Assembly (NCBI GenBank): GCA_949825045.1
Contig: OX463812.1
Span: 6,370,661-6,434,660, forward strand
Length of the DNA: 64,000 nt
Source: Argyresthia goedartella
Taxonomy: Eukaryota; Arthropoda; Insecta; Lepidoptera; Argyresthiidae
Reading direction: 5' to 3'
Position 1 is the first letter of the stretch. The number at the start of each line of letters is the position of its first letter. The notes beneath the pieces are model-generated. The model ran no database searches, was not told the DNA's origin, and was given only the letters and a program-made list of their open reading frames with translations. The translations under genes were made by a program, and so were the position numbers. Shown piece after piece: positions 10,131 through 20,568 of the stretch.

Positions 10131-10690
10131 TTTACTTTTAATTTATTATTTCATAAAATATCCAATAATCCGATGTATGTCGAAATCATTATTTTTGTAC
10201 TTTTAATTCGGAATATATTTTGTGAGACACTAACGGCTTTATTTTTATTTACTAGTATTATGTGTTGCCATGTTTCTGGCGCCTTTAAAGCGATTTTATT
10301 CCTCTAATCGACTGATCTTTTTTCTGCCAGATCTCTCTCAGCGGTCGATGCCGTCCAAAGAGGTTTATCATAAGATTTGGCTAGCCTAAGCCCCGACCTC
10401 TGCCCCAGATATTCAGGCTCCACATCAAATAATGAAGAAAATATGCGTGCGCCAAGGCCAAAGCATAATGGCTTCGCCTTTTACATGCCAACAGTGTAAG
10501 ACATCGCTTTCGCGAGTTTCAACTAAATTGTACTGTAGGTTTTCTTCAACTATAAATTGCTCGTATACTTAGATTTACCTACATTACATTGGCACTAAGT
10601 TGCAAAAAAGATCTTCAAATTTTAAAGCCTCACAAAACGCTTATGGGCTTACGTAACACCAAGGCGTTTGCTCTGTCATAAACATTATGT
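10131..10690. other. No feature recognised
   Basis: No convincing frame or repeat match. Confidence 0.4.
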
Positions 10691-10925
10691 ACTCAAGAAT
10701 AAGAGTCATGCTTTACAAAAAATGTATATTGTGAAATCCATGGCCAGCAGTATTCGCACATCAGAAACGATCGTGCTGATAGCAACATCTGGCTGAGACG
10801 GGTACTGGATGGGTGTCCGTTTCTATGTGGCATTTGTTTCGGGCGCTTCCGTGTTTCCGATGACAGGTTAAGCTGTCGGACCCGGCTACTATCTACTACT
10901 ACAGTGGTGGTAGTCATAAATCTGA
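10691..10925. repeat. Unclassified dispersed repeat
   Basis: Ends with 'cggacccggctactatct' and 'tggtggtagtcataaa', echoed at about 27900-27932 ('cccggctactatcgctacgt'). The minus-strand 74-codon frame across it is probably chance. Confidence 0.4.
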
Positions 10926-10952
10926 TCAGAGGCCCTAATAGGGCAGCTTGGA

Positions 10953-11131
10953 AACATCTGAACGAACGTTTGTACCCTAGTCATGGTTGTTTATCTATCT
11001 AAGTATAATATTTATCTATATAAGTATGTGTATCGTAGTCTAGTACCCAAGATACATTGAATCCTAGTTTGGGGCTAGATCAATGTGTGTAAATGGTGTC
11101 CAAGGTATTATTATTATTATTATTATTATTA
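10953..11131 (+). mobile_element. SINE-1, 5'-truncated, only sense copy
   Basis: Body of SINE-1 (GTTTGTACCCTAGTCATGG ... GGGGCTAGATCAATGTGTGT) ending in a perfect (ATT)n tail at 11107-11131. The tRNA-like head is missing. Confidence 0.85.
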
Positions 11132-11138
11132 TCTGACA

Positions 11139-11250
11139 GTCGGTTTGGCCACTAGCCCGACAGCCCTCCAGCAAACCGCACTGAGCCAGCGTGGAGTATG
11201 GCTCAATCTTACTCGTATCCGGGTTAGGGCTTTTATCATTAGGCAACAAA
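11139..11250 (+). repeat. Unclassified dispersed repeat
   Basis: 'actgagccagcgtggagt' followed by 'ggctcaatcttactcgta'; matched at about 27948-27990 ('atgagccagcgtggtgga', 'ggcttaatcttacttgta'). Confidence 0.5.
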
Positions 11251-11289
11251 TATAAAGTTCACCAAAATATTTTTTTCTTACCCAATATG

Positions 11290-11450
11290 GGTAAATGATC
11301 ACCAAAAGTTGCAGAAAATATCAGGGTGAGAGAACCGAAGCCCCCTTTATCCTTCGTGTTAGGTTGAACATGTAAGAACGACAAAAAATACTTAAAACTT
11401 AAACTTTAGTACACAAAACATAAAAAGAAGTTTGGTGATCATTTATCCAA
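11290..11450 (+). repeat. Dispersed repeat I
   Basis: 'gaagccccctttatccttcg' and 'acaaaaaatacttaa' recur at 37095-37170 in the same orientation. Two 'gtgatcat' motifs surround the block. Confidence 0.6.
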
Positions 11451-11517
11451 ACACAATGTGGTGATCACTTACTAATTCTGGCAGTCATTTCGAATTAATT
11501 GGTAGTAAATTTTCGAA

Positions 11518-12347
11518 TTTTTAGGGTTCCGTACCCAACGGGTAAGAACGGAACCCTATTACTAAGACTTCGCTGTCCGTCCGTCCGTCCGTCCGTCTGT
11601 CACCAGGCTGTATCTCAAGAACCTAGCTAGCTAGAGAGTTGAAATTTTCACAGATTATGTATTTCTGTTGCCGCTATAACAACGAATACTAATAAAACCG
11701 GTCAAGTGCGAGTCTAAATCGCGCACGAAGGGTTCCGTACCACCGTTCAATGGAAGCGATGGTGTGGAGTGAATAGTTTGGATTTTACACAGCAAAATAT
11801 TGTTTACAAAGTTATTAGTGCGGTTACTTTCACACTCCATGTACGTAACCAGGTGCATCCATAAGTTTGTATGTGGTATTGAAATAATTGTTGTATGGGA
11901 GCCCCCTTAAATATTTCTTTTATACTGTTTTTTAGTATTTGTTGTTATAGCGGCAACAGAAATACATAATCTGTGAAAATTTCAACTCTCTAGCTAGCTA
12001 GGTTCTTGAGATGCAGCCTGGTGACAGACGGACGGACGGACGGACGGACAGTGAAGTCTTAGTAATAGGGTCCCGTTTGGAACCCTTCAGGTATGGAACC
12101 CTAAAACACAGGATAAAAGAAATATTTAAGGGGGCTCCCATACAACAATTCTTTCAATACCACATACAAACTTATGGATGCACCTGGTTACGTACATGGA
12201 GTGTGAAAGTAACCGCACCAATAACTTTGTAAACAATATTTTGCTGTGTAAAATCCAAACTATTCACTCCACACAATCGCTTCCATTGAACGGTGGTGCG
12301 GAACCCTTCGTGCGCGATTTAGACTCGCACTTGACCGGTTTTTTTTT
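11518..12347. mobile_element. GTCY-MITE inserted into its own kind, inverted
   Basis: A sense copy is split into 11518-11692 and 12107-12347 by a complete antisense copy at 11693-12106. Each copy runs from 'ttagggttccgtaccc' through a (GTCC)n run and 'gttgccgctataacaac' to 'cgcacttgaccggttttt'. The break in the outer copy falls in its A-rich centre (ACTAAAAAACAGG in intact copies). The result is two inverted-repeat pairs: ~175 bp arms (11518-11692 with 11930-12106) and ~240 bp arms (11693-11930 with 12107-12347). The copies are very similar, so the insertion is recent. The family resembles the lepidopteran MITEs that carry (GTCY)n microsatellites. Confidence 0.9.
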
Positions 12348-13229
12348 GGTAATCGTTTAAACACAAGCCTTATCATTATATGGAACTGACACGCCATTAA
12401 CGTTTAACGGAACTTTAAAATTTAAAGATAATTTCAGCAACTGACTGCAGCAGTATTTAACAGGTTTCTATGTTAGATATGCAATCTAATGACCTTTTTA
12501 TGCAGATCTGTTGTTTGTTTTAATTCCTACATTATTTGTTACTGATCTTGAAATGTTGCTTAACATATTGATTTATAAAGGACGAATTTAACAGGATATC
12601 CGCAAGCCAAACAATTCGGAAATAACGTGAAAATGTGCCGGTACAATCCTCGACTTGGTTTTACGACTACAGTAATAAAACTGGTGCGAGGACCAAAATC
12701 TATTTTGGAAGTTTACATAACTTGGCTCGTTGTTGCTTGGGGCTTCGCTTACCAATCTGGAATGCCTTTGTTTCGGAAACATCAGTTAAAGTAACAGTTC
12801 TTTTCTTTTTTCACACGGCCATTGTCGAAACTGAAAGGGGCCGGCTTTTGATTTGGCAGAACTAGGCATTCACTACATATACAAGGTATATGCAAGGCAG
12901 GGCACAACACGCCAAACTTCGCTCTGATGGGGATGATCCTTTGGCTTAGCATAATTTTGGGATTCCCAATTTTTTATCGCATGATGAATTTGTCTAAACT
13001 CTCTCTGTTATCATAATACTTCCGCATACTGTTTTAGATGGAATAACAAGCTTTTAGTATATTTTCTGTTGTGCTACTGTTGATTCGTCTAATGGATCTT
13101 TACATATTATTATTTTGACTAGTAATGATTTATTATATTTATCAGAAAGCAGAAATTTAGTTTACTAATTGGAATTAAGCTGAAGGTAGGTGAAGGCTAA
13201 TGGGGGTGAGCTTACCCCTTCCCCCCGCG
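12348..13229. other. No feature recognised
   Basis: A 76-codon plus-strand frame at 12635-12865 overlaps an antisense frame; neither looks like a known protein. Confidence 0.35.
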
Positions 13230-13551
13230 TTAGTTTAGGTACACGTGCTACCAGCAGCGGAGCCAGCTGGGACTGAAAGTAATGAAAAGCCGAATTTGGA
13301 TAGATTAGGTTGTTGTGGCTTTTCAATTGGGTTATAGGTTAGGTTAGAACTTAGAAGAAGCAAAACCGGAGCGGAGCGAAGTTTGAAGGTTCCCGTCGGA
13401 GAAGCAGCAAATTCTGCTGCGTAAATCATCAGTAAAAACAAAGTGTGAAAGATTTGTGCAGTGTTACAAACATCAGTGCCCCATTCGTATCCGAGGCCCT
13501 GGTTGTTTTGTGGAAAGCAACTAAGGTAGAATTTTAATATGCGTAAACTAG
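13230..13551 (+). other. Possible 5' UTR / first exon
   Basis: Moderately GC-rich segment with an E-box (CACGTG, about 13241), TCAGTG-type initiator-like motifs and a strong splice-donor match at its end: 'actag|gtaagtatt' (GT at 13552). An ATG at 13539 would give a four-codon start before the donor. No downstream exon was identified. Confidence 0.25.
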
Positions 13552-14340
13552 GTAAGTATTTTAATATGCGTTTTACTTTCAGGTAAAACGCTTCTATTAA
13601 TTACCCTTTTCTCTGTCTAATTCACGTTCTTTATCTTATTGCGACTTTATTTTGAATAAAATCTACCCTGTCAAAAAGCGTTTAAAATCCAATGCGCTTT
13701 TAAAAACCTTTAACTGTGCTTTAGTCACATTAAGTACATATTCTACAAATTAGTATATATTCTGCAAATTCACTACATCAGTTAAGAAGTTTTACTTATA
13801 TTTTTTAAAATATTTATGAAAGAAAATGAAGTCTCCTTAAAATATCGGAAAGATATGCGCCGCTAATGATGCCGCTGGGTATCGATAAAGTTTTATAGTT
13901 CTCTCTCAGAGCGTTACTGAGAAAATTACCCACCGATAAAAACTCTGATTGAAAATCTTATTTCTACTTCTTAGTTTGCCGTCAGCCAGTTTTTATTGGA
14001 AATCAGCCTTCATGGGTTTGACTCTCGGCCTAGGAGGCTTTTTTTGGACGGTTCACAGGGTTTTATGGATTTTACTTAGTCTTTTATAAAGGGTTTTCAT
14101 CAAAGCAACTTTTAACAGGTGACATTTACACTCGGTTGCAGAAAAGTTCATTACTTCACTCCATTAACTAAACCTGCTTTAGAGATAAAGTACTAGTTAT
14201 TGTTACATACGTTGCAGAAAGCCATTTCTGTCTCAAGTTATAGTTAGTTAGCTAAAGCGGGCATTAAAACAGCGTACTCTGTGGTTGTTGAATCTATTCA
14301 TCAAATGACTGAATGGTTGCGTTTTGTTTCCATGACTTTT
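13552..14340. other. AT-rich, no feature recognised
   Basis: Could be intron or upstream DNA of the exon at 14487. Nothing else is supported. Confidence 0.35.
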
Positions 14341-14486
14341 TCAAATTATGGACGAAAATGCGTGATCAAAACGCATTTTCAAAATAATATGTAATGTCAA
14401 TGTCAAATGTTACATGTTTCTTTTGGACAATTTTGGATTGGATTGTTGTTTATCGTAATCATAATAAAGCTAACGAGCTCAGGAAA

Positions 14487-14566
14487 ATGGAGAATGTAAA
14501 AAAAAGGGAACGTGGTGCCAACTACACTCACGACGAAAAGACATTATTGGCAGACCTAGTTTTTAA
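14487..14566 (+). CDS. First coding exon of a Myb/SANT-like DNA-binding protein
   Basis: ATG at 14487 opens 26 codons reading MENVKKRERGANYTHDEKTL then LADLVF, and ends at a strong donor (AA|GTAAGTACC, GT at 14567) in phase 2. The RGANYT.DEK..L..LV pattern is the first helix of the Myb/SANT-like domain of zeste/MSANTD-type proteins in insects. These often split the domain by an intron at this point, and the next exon would continue the tryptophan-poor second helix. The family acts in the nucleus as sequence-specific DNA-binding regulators; some members come from Harbinger-type transposons. I could not find the second exon downstream, so the gene may be a fragment or have a long intron. The exon is too short to exclude chance entirely, but start codon, domain and donor agree. 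Confidence 0.55.
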
Positions 14567-14639
14567 GTAAGTACCTGCCTACCTACTTCAAGAGGTCTTC
14601 AAGAGATCAAGGCAAATAAAATGAGCGCAAAAGCCCCAG

Positions 14640-14830
14640 GGTACCGTTTTTCATCGTTTGGCTCCATCATCAGGTGTTGGTAATCACAAATTACTTCGAA
14701 GTTATGACGAAATCGGATGAGCCTAAGCTCGACGGGTTTACTAATAAGTACAACCTAGGATTTCGTCTGCCACCTTCGAGCTCCATCATCAGATCAGCTC
14801 AATACTGTATTATTATCTAAACTACATACA
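14640..14830 (+). repeat. Repeat with duplicated 'gctccatcatcag' blocks
   Basis: 'ggctccatcatcaggt' near 14660 and 'gagctccatcatcagatcag' near 14778 form an imperfect direct duplication about 120 bp apart. Possibly a SINE body; not found elsewhere in the window. Confidence 0.45.
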
Positions 14831-14891
14831 CACACCAAGTTTCTTACTGATAGAGCATCTAAAAGGGGGCGAAATTTTTGTTTATAGATTT

Positions 14892-15150
14892 GCTGCACTT
14901 TAATTAGCTAACCAAATTTTGGTGAATGATAGTACCCAATTTTTTTAAATTTTCGTCTAGAAACATATGGTCGCAAATGCAAACAAGTTTTTGGGTCTCC
15001 CATAGTAACCTCTAATCAGCTGATTGGGTAACTGTCCTGAGGATCAGTAAAAAAATCATTTGCGACCATATGTTTCTTTTGGAAAGTTGTTCATATTGAT
15101 GAATACTATCATTTCCAAAATTATGGTCAGCTAATTAGAAGTCATCTCTG
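14892..15150. mobile_element. Foldback MITE FB1, copy 2 (diverged)
   Basis: Left end 'ctttaattagctaaccaaat' and right end 'tatggtcagctaattagaag' are inverted relatives. The interior keeps 'tcccatagtaacctctaatc' and 'tttgcgaccatatgtttctt', as in the copies at 1148 and 40061. The TA flank is no longer clear. Confidence 0.8.
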
Positions 15151-15671
15151 TTTATATAGCTCCGTGAAAAATAAAATTGCTCTGATCAAGTCGGTTTGAC
15201 TACGCCATATAAAATTACAAGGTACTATTCTCATTAAACAACTAAAAAAGCATGGAAGAGTCATCTTCCACGCCATTTGTTGGATTTTGAAAAAAACCGT
15301 ATCTGAAAGTATCGCATTTGGTAAACAAGACATCTTCCGAGTCCGCCGGCGACGGCGCGGCGCCGGGTAAGCTCGCTAATCATCTCATCCTATTTAAACT
15401 GTTGATTATGAATGATTTGCTATTTGGCATGTTTTCTTCCACGTGTGAAATTCGGGCAAAACACAGTCTAATTAGGATAAAACAATTCTAAAATTAGAAT
15501 TGAGTGTTTTTTATGTGTGGCGCTCTAAAAGTTTCAGGAATGAATACGAAGAAAATACTATTAAAGGTCAAAAATGAATTTATTGTTTCACAAATGTAAT
15601 TTGCGTAAATACACTTTTTATACCCTTTGCGTAAATACACTTTTTATACGCATTTTGTAAATGCACTTTTA

Positions 15672-15965
15672 ATATGAATTTTGAAAACATTTGTGCCACT
15701 CCTCCGTAGTGACCTCATAAACGTGTTTTTCATACTCTTTGACAACCTCTTCTGGTGATGAAAATCGTTGAAATGCGTGATTGGTTCATATTTTTTTGCA
15801 ACAGAAAAAAGTCACAAGGTGCCAGGTCGGGACTGTATGCGAATGGCTTATAAGTTCTACATTTTTCACCTTCAAAAATTCGTTTGTCTGTCTGACCCTG
15901 TGAGAACTAACATTGTCATGGTGAAAGATGATACGGCGTTTACGGTTATTTTAATGTATATCTTG
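15672..15965 (-). pseudogene. Mariner transposase C-terminal remnant
   Basis: Minus-strand translation over two or more frames gives FHHDNV (catalytic Asp motif), RQTNEFLKVKNVELISHS, YSPDLAPCDFFL (second Asp motif), then FSSPEEVVKEYEKHVYEVTT and EEWHKCFQN. This is the C-terminal half of a classical mariner, distinct from the DD37D element at 4-5 kb. At least two frameshifts and a stop make it dead. A second copy of its last bases ('gaggagtggcacaaatgttt') sits in opposite orientation at the inner edge of the right arm near 16370. Confidence 0.8.
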
Positions 15966-16079
15966 TTATTTTAATTGTTTGTGTGCAATAAACTAATTAT
16001 GAAATCATACTACGACAATGTTTCCGAGTTAAATCCATATCAATGTAGACACACAATTTTTTAAATGGCGCCACAAACT

Positions 16080-16262
16080 ACTTGTATATCTTAAGTACAT
16101 CATACGGACGAGCATCGAAGGCGATAGAAAACATCGTGAGAAAACCTCCATTCTCCACAGCTGTGGCGGTGGTACGCAAAATGGAGTATTGAATACCTGG
16201 CTGAACGTGGGCACAATTGTGCCTCAACGAACCCTTATGGGAAAAGGAGTGACGCTATGTTA
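16080..16262 (+). mobile_element. SINE-3 body and tail
   Basis: 'gaaaacatcgtgagaaaacc', 'cgcaaaatggagtattgaat' and the terminal 'aaaaggagtgacgctatgtt' are the sense-strand body and 3' end. The tRNA head is absent. Confidence 0.75.
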
Positions 16263-16294
16263 AGTTCCAATAAATTAAAGTATATATCTCGCGA

Positions 16295-16366
16295 CCTCTG
16301 TGGCGCAGCGGTTGTGACTCTGCCTACCATGCAGGAGGGCCCGGGTTCAATCTCCGGCTGGGGGTG
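16295..16366 (+). mobile_element. SINE-2 tRNA-like head
   Basis: A box 'tggcgcagcgg' and B box 'ggttcaatctc' at correct spacing. The SINE body expected next is displaced to 16698; the sequence between is the right arm of the 1.4-kb element. Confidence 0.8.
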
Positions 16367-16697
16367 GAGGAGTGGCACAAATGTTTTCAATATTTTGAAA
16401 AACAATAAATTCATTTTTAACCTTTAATAATATTTTCTTCTTATCCATTCCGGAAACTTTTGGTGCGCCACATATAAATAACACTCAATTCTAACTTTAG
16501 AATTGTTTAATCCTGATTAGGCTGTGTGTTTTTCCCGAATTTCACACGCGGAAGAAAACATGCTAATTAGCAAATCATTCATAATTAAAAGTTTAAATCG
16601 GATGAGATGATTAGCGAGCTTACCCGGCGCCGCGCCGCCGCCGGCGGACTCGGGAGAACTCCTGTTTACCGAATGCGATACTGTTTACCGAATGCGA

Positions 16698-16795
16698 TGT
16701 GTGTGACGTCGCTTTTCTGGTTCCAGAAGGGTGGGGCCAGAAGCAATGTATGTGCCTGTGTGTAAATTTTTATGTTTATTTCAAAGTCATATCAT
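16698..16795 (+). mobile_element. SINE-2 body and tail, displaced
   Basis: 'tgtgtgacgtcgcttttctg', 'gtggggccagaagcaatgta' and 'tatttttatgtttatt'-like tail. Fits the 3' part of the SINE whose head is at 16295. Confidence 0.7.
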
Positions 16796-16799
16796 AGAA

Positions 16800-17005
16800 T
16801 TGATCATTTAATGAAATGAAAAGAAATTTCATGATCTGACCGGCCTTGAAATGGTCAGAAAAGGTTGAATTTGATGAAATATGTCTTTTTAAAAGCATTT
16901 TTATTTAGAACTACCTAATGCTGTATATACATGTCGAACTAACACGAATACTATTCGGGGGCTGCGCTGCGCTCACTCCGTTTAGTCTTCACCTAAGCTG
17001 CCGTC
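16800..17005 (-). repeat. Dispersed repeat G, antisense
   Basis: Reverse complement matches 60262-60440: GCAGCTTAGGTGAAGACTAAA at one end, then ATAAAAATGCTTTTAAAAAG and TCTGACCATTTCA. The 'agcttaggtgaag' start also occurs at 21061 and 37067. Confidence 0.7.
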
Positions 17006-17104
17006 TATTGCCATAAAAGGTATCTTCATTCAATCAGAGTTCTCATTCTACCATTGTTGGCCATTTCATTATATAGTCAATGCTACGATATGGTTACGAC
17101 ATAT

Positions 17105-17375
17105 AAACATAACATAGCGTCACGCCTTTTCCCATTCGGGGTGGCAGAGGCACAATTGTGCCCACTTTGAGCCAGTTATTCAATAGGGGGCTAGCCTATC
17201 GCCGCAGTTATGGAGTAATGAAGGTTTCCTCACGATTTTTGCCATCACCGTTAGAATTTACGTATAATGTACTTAAGATAAATTAATTATCTCATTGGTA
17301 CATGGTTAGGAATCGAACCTGCATCTCCTGTGTGAGAAGCAAGCGTGAAACCCGTTAGACCACGGAGCTCTTGTT
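17105..17375 (-). mobile_element. SINE-3, near-complete antisense copy
   Basis: Tail 'acatagcgtcacgccttttc' through head 'gttagaccacggagct'. In sense the head has TGGTCTAACGG (A box) and GGTTCGATTCC (B box). Confidence 0.88.
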
Positions 17376-17880
17376 ACGACATATATCTCACCAATTTTAC
17401 TTTTGAACCGCTCAAGACTGAATACAGCCAGAGTTGAACATTATACAACCCCTACCGTCTAAATACGATTCCCTGGCCGTTAACCTGGAAAAGAAAAGTT
17501 TTAACACCTTCGTCCTACATCTAACTCCCGGGAGAATCGCTTTAGGACGTGCCCACGGAATAAGCAGCGAGATTGTAGTCGCAAAGTATTGAAACAAATA
17601 ATAACTGATGATGCAGACAGACAGTAAAGCCTATAATAGACGAAAAACACATCGCTGACACCCTTAGGTCAAGTGTCCATGCTGTGTGGGTAATCCTTCA
17701 GTTACGATTGGGTAGAAGATGCCGTGCAAACGTGGCCTTTGTCAGATACATGTCACGCCCCGCCACGGGGGTTTGAATTGGAGTGCAGAACCTAAACCCA
17801 CCCCGGGAACGGTCGAAGGTCTAGGGACAACATTTTTTAGAGCCACGAAAATTAAATAAGGCCCTGAAATCACATTTGCT
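17376..17880. other. No feature recognised
   Basis: A 61-codon minus-strand frame exists but is unsupported. Confidence 0.35.
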
Positions 17881-17884
17881 ACAA

Positions 17885-17960
17885 ACAAAACAAACAACGA
17901 GTCACGCTTTTTCCCACACCGAGGGGCATAGGCACAGACCCCACATGTAGCCATTAGCCA
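17885..17960 (-). mobile_element. SINE-3 tail fragment
   Basis: 'gagtcacgctttttcccaca' and 'tagccattagccagtaat' match the antisense SINE-3 tail. Confidence 0.6.
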
Positions 17961-18062
17961 GTAATAAAGATCTTTATTTCGCTTTCTATTAATGCAAGTG
18001 AGAATAAAAAATAGGTCAATTGCGATTCGGAATCACCAGTGAAGAGTCCCGAACAGTACGAG

Positions 18063-18413
18063 TATTTTAACTTTACCGCTCGTCACTTCTCGGCTTTATG
18101 ATATTTTAACTTTACCGCTCGTCACTTCTCGGCTTTATGATATTTTAACTTTACCGCTCGTCACTTCTCGGCTTTATGATATTTTAACTTTACCGCTCGT
18201 CACTTCTCGGCTTTATGATATTTTAACTTTACCGCTCGTCACTTCTCGGCTTTATGATATTTTAACTTTACCGCTCGTCACTTCTCGGCTTTATGATATT
18301 TTAACTTTACCGCTCGTCACTTCTCGGCTTTATGATATTTTAACTTTACCGCTCGTAACTTCTCGGCTTTATGATATTTTAACTTTACCGCTCGTCACTT
18401 CTCGGCTTCATGA
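18063..18413 (+). repeat. Tandem repeat, 9 x 39 bp
   Basis: Nine head-to-tail copies of a 39-bp unit beginning 'tattttaactttaccgctcg' and ending 'cggctttatga'. Almost invariant: one copy has 'cgtaacttc' for 'cgtcacttc', and the last ends 'ggcttcatga'. A lone diverged copy lies at about 27783-27820. Confidence 0.97.
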
Positions 18414-18490
18414 TGAGACACTTCTTTCCCAAATTTCAAGTTTCCAGGACATCTTGATCACTTCAGCGGCTAAAACCGAGAAGTAAGGTA
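18414..18490 (+). repeat. Dispersed block flanking the 39-bp array
   Basis: 'aggacatcttgatcacttc' followed by a 'cggctaaaaccgagaag'-type block; its counterpart is at about 28480-28505. Confidence 0.55.
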
Positions 18491-18559
18491 AATTATACAA
18501 GAAAAACGAAAAAAACATGTCTTTTGTATCGGGGCTTTTGATTAAAAAAAATGCGTTTA

Positions 18560-18727
18560 GTTCGTTGCTTGTCGCTGTAGCGGAAACAGACATAAGCGTT
18601 CTGTAAAAAATTCGACTCAACCGATTAAGATTTATGAGATACAGCCCGCTACCAGACAGACAAACGGATAGACAGAAGGACAGCGGAGGCTTAGACATAG
18701 GGCCCCGTTTCTCGTTCCGTAATCGCA
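18560..18727 (-). mobile_element. GTCY-MITE, diverged partial copy
   Basis: 'tgtagcggaaacagacat', 'gagatacagcccgctacc', a CAGA-rich run in place of (GGAC)n, and 'cggaggcttagacatagggc' give the antisense order of the family's 5' half. Confidence 0.7.
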
Positions 18728-18931
18728 CCTTTACCGGTGACCGGGGAGGACCGATTACCGCCAGGTGTGGTGCCGTGTGCCAGATTAATTGCTCGCCTTA
18801 GGGGAGGGCGCACAGTTTTTTTCACGGTCGACTAATAGCTTCTGAGAGTTGGGATTTCGTTACAAATTGGCTCGTAATTGGGGTAATGCGGGCTCTTATT
18901 TGAGTGGCACTTAAAATGACATATGTTGTCA

Positions 18932-19112
18932 CAGCGCCGACCTCTGTAGCGTTGCGGTTCGGGGCTTTGCCTTACGAGGGTTTCGAATCTCGGCCTGGGA
19001 GGAAAAAAATGATCCGCACGTGTGGGATGTTTATATGTGTGACCTCGCAGTTTCTGGTTCCCACGACACAGGGTAACCTAGTGTGGGGCCAAAAGCAATG
19101 AATGTATTTTTT
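18932..19112 (+). mobile_element. SINE-2, near-complete sense copy
   Basis: Head 'gccgacctctgtagcgttgc' with B box 'ggtttcgaatctcgg', body 'ggatgtttatatgtgtgacc', tail 'gtggggccaaaagcaatgaa' followed by T-rich sequence. Confidence 0.85.
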
Positions 19113-19115
19113 TTT

Positions 19116-20316
19116 AATTGAACCACTTAGGCGGCGTTGTGATTTGTGAATAAAATTTAATGGAGAGTAAAGTTATTTAATCTCTATCAACTGTTTTTGG
19201 CGGATTCCGCCATTCTCACAGACGAGGGGTTTAGAACATGTGACGGACATACAGTTAAAGGCTATTTTAAAGCGCATTAATTTTAAAACGTTTTTTAACA
19301 GGGTAGTTTAAATGAAAATAAAATCGTAATAAGATAATTTTTAAGTCAATAAAATCATAATATTTAAATTAATTCAAGCAGTTTTGTATTTGTTCGAAAT
19401 ACTGACAGCGAAATAACGCCGTTTTTTTGGCTTACTTCATAAAAGAACGAGGTTCTCAATTCAATTGGAGTTTTTAATATTAATTGATTATATAATATTA
19501 ATATATTATCATCATTATCATATCATTTAAGGGCATTTCTTCCAAGCGATGTCACTGATAAAATAATGTTGAAATAATAAAAAAAAACATTTTTTGTTAA
19601 TATTGTAACTTACTTTAGGGCCTAGGCTTGTAATCTATCTAAAAAATCAATAAATGCTGCATATTTTATATTGGTTGACAAAATATTTAGCTTTAACTGT
19701 GATAGGTTGGAATAATTTGATCCAATGAGTTACGAAATATTTATGTACGAATATACTAAATGAAATGCATGATATAATAGTTTGTACACTTTATTATTGA
19801 AAAACAAGGGAGTCTTTATGAAAATAATACAAAACTATGAGAAAAATACTAGATAACCCAAAAATATTCACTTCAGTAAATCCTTTGAGTTACATTTCTG
19901 AAAAGTACGAACTTGAACATTAATGTTAAACTAAAGTTACGATGAGGTTCTAATGTGAAATATTACACTATTACAAAAAATGGTTTAGGGAACTAAATAA
20001 CATCAAAATATGGCACACATGCGTATAAAATACAATCATAAACTTAAAAATTATCAATCCAATTGAGTAGGACTGTCACTCAATGGAATGTAACATATAG
20101 GTAAAGACGTGTTCACAACGATACTATTTTCATAAAATATTTACCAAAACTCTAATCTCTAATCTAGCAAATACTTTTGTATTTTTAAAATACTTAAGCA
20201 TCATACATTAATACAGATCAGCTCAAAAAGTTCTTCTCCTTAAATTCAAATCAAATCCAATCAAATTTGAAAATTTGAACACAACAATACACATGAACAC
20301 TATTTTACATTTATAC
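19116..20316. other. AT-rich, no feature recognised
   Basis: Long AT-rich stretch with no frame of note; intron- or intergenic-like. Confidence 0.45.
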
Positions 20317-20545
20317 AGGATGCAAGCCGAAAGGGGGTTGTTAGAGGCATCATTCTGAACCACTTTCACTGTGGGACCGACTTGATCAGAGCAACTTTAT
20401 TTATCTCATCTCAGTACATTTTAGGCCGAGCGCTCAGCTGATTTGTATGGGGGAGTGAAAAATAAAGTTGCTCTGATCAAGTCGGTCCATAGTGAAAGTG
20501 GTTCAGAGTGATGTCTCTAACAAACCACTTTCGGCTTGTACCCTC
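20317..20545. mobile_element. Foldback MITE with ~95-bp arms
   Basis: Left arm 'atgcaagccgaaagggggtt' ... 'gaccgacttgatcagagcaa' pairs with right arm 'ttgctctgatcaagtcggtc' ... 'aaccactttcggcttgta'. About 50 bp lies between. Part of an arm ('ttgctctgatcaagtcggtt') also occurs at about 15178-15197. Confidence 0.88.
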
Positions 20546-20568
20546 CTTTTTGTTTCAATAATGCTAAT

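Larger units (their letters stand above)
15310..16697. mobile_element. 1.4-kb element with ~300-bp inverted arms
   Basis: Left arm about 15310-15600 and right arm about 16375-16697 are inverted copies. Shared blocks include 'ggtaagctcgctaatcatct', 'agaattgagtgtt' and 'gaatttattgttt', plus a very GC-rich outer block containing 'ggcgcggcgccggg'. At the right tip an 18-bp motif ('tgtttaccgaatgcgata') is duplicated in tandem. The interior holds a mariner remnant and two SINE pieces. Confidence 0.8.

Noticed and set aside
16295..16366. Possible tRNA gene
   Set aside because: Has A and B boxes, but the arms are imperfect and the sequence is a SINE-2 head repeated many times. The SINE-1 and SINE-3 heads were rejected as tRNA genes for the same reason.
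18063..18413. CRISPR-like array
   Set aside because: The units are contiguous tandem copies with no unique spacers, in a eukaryotic context. It is a minisatellite.
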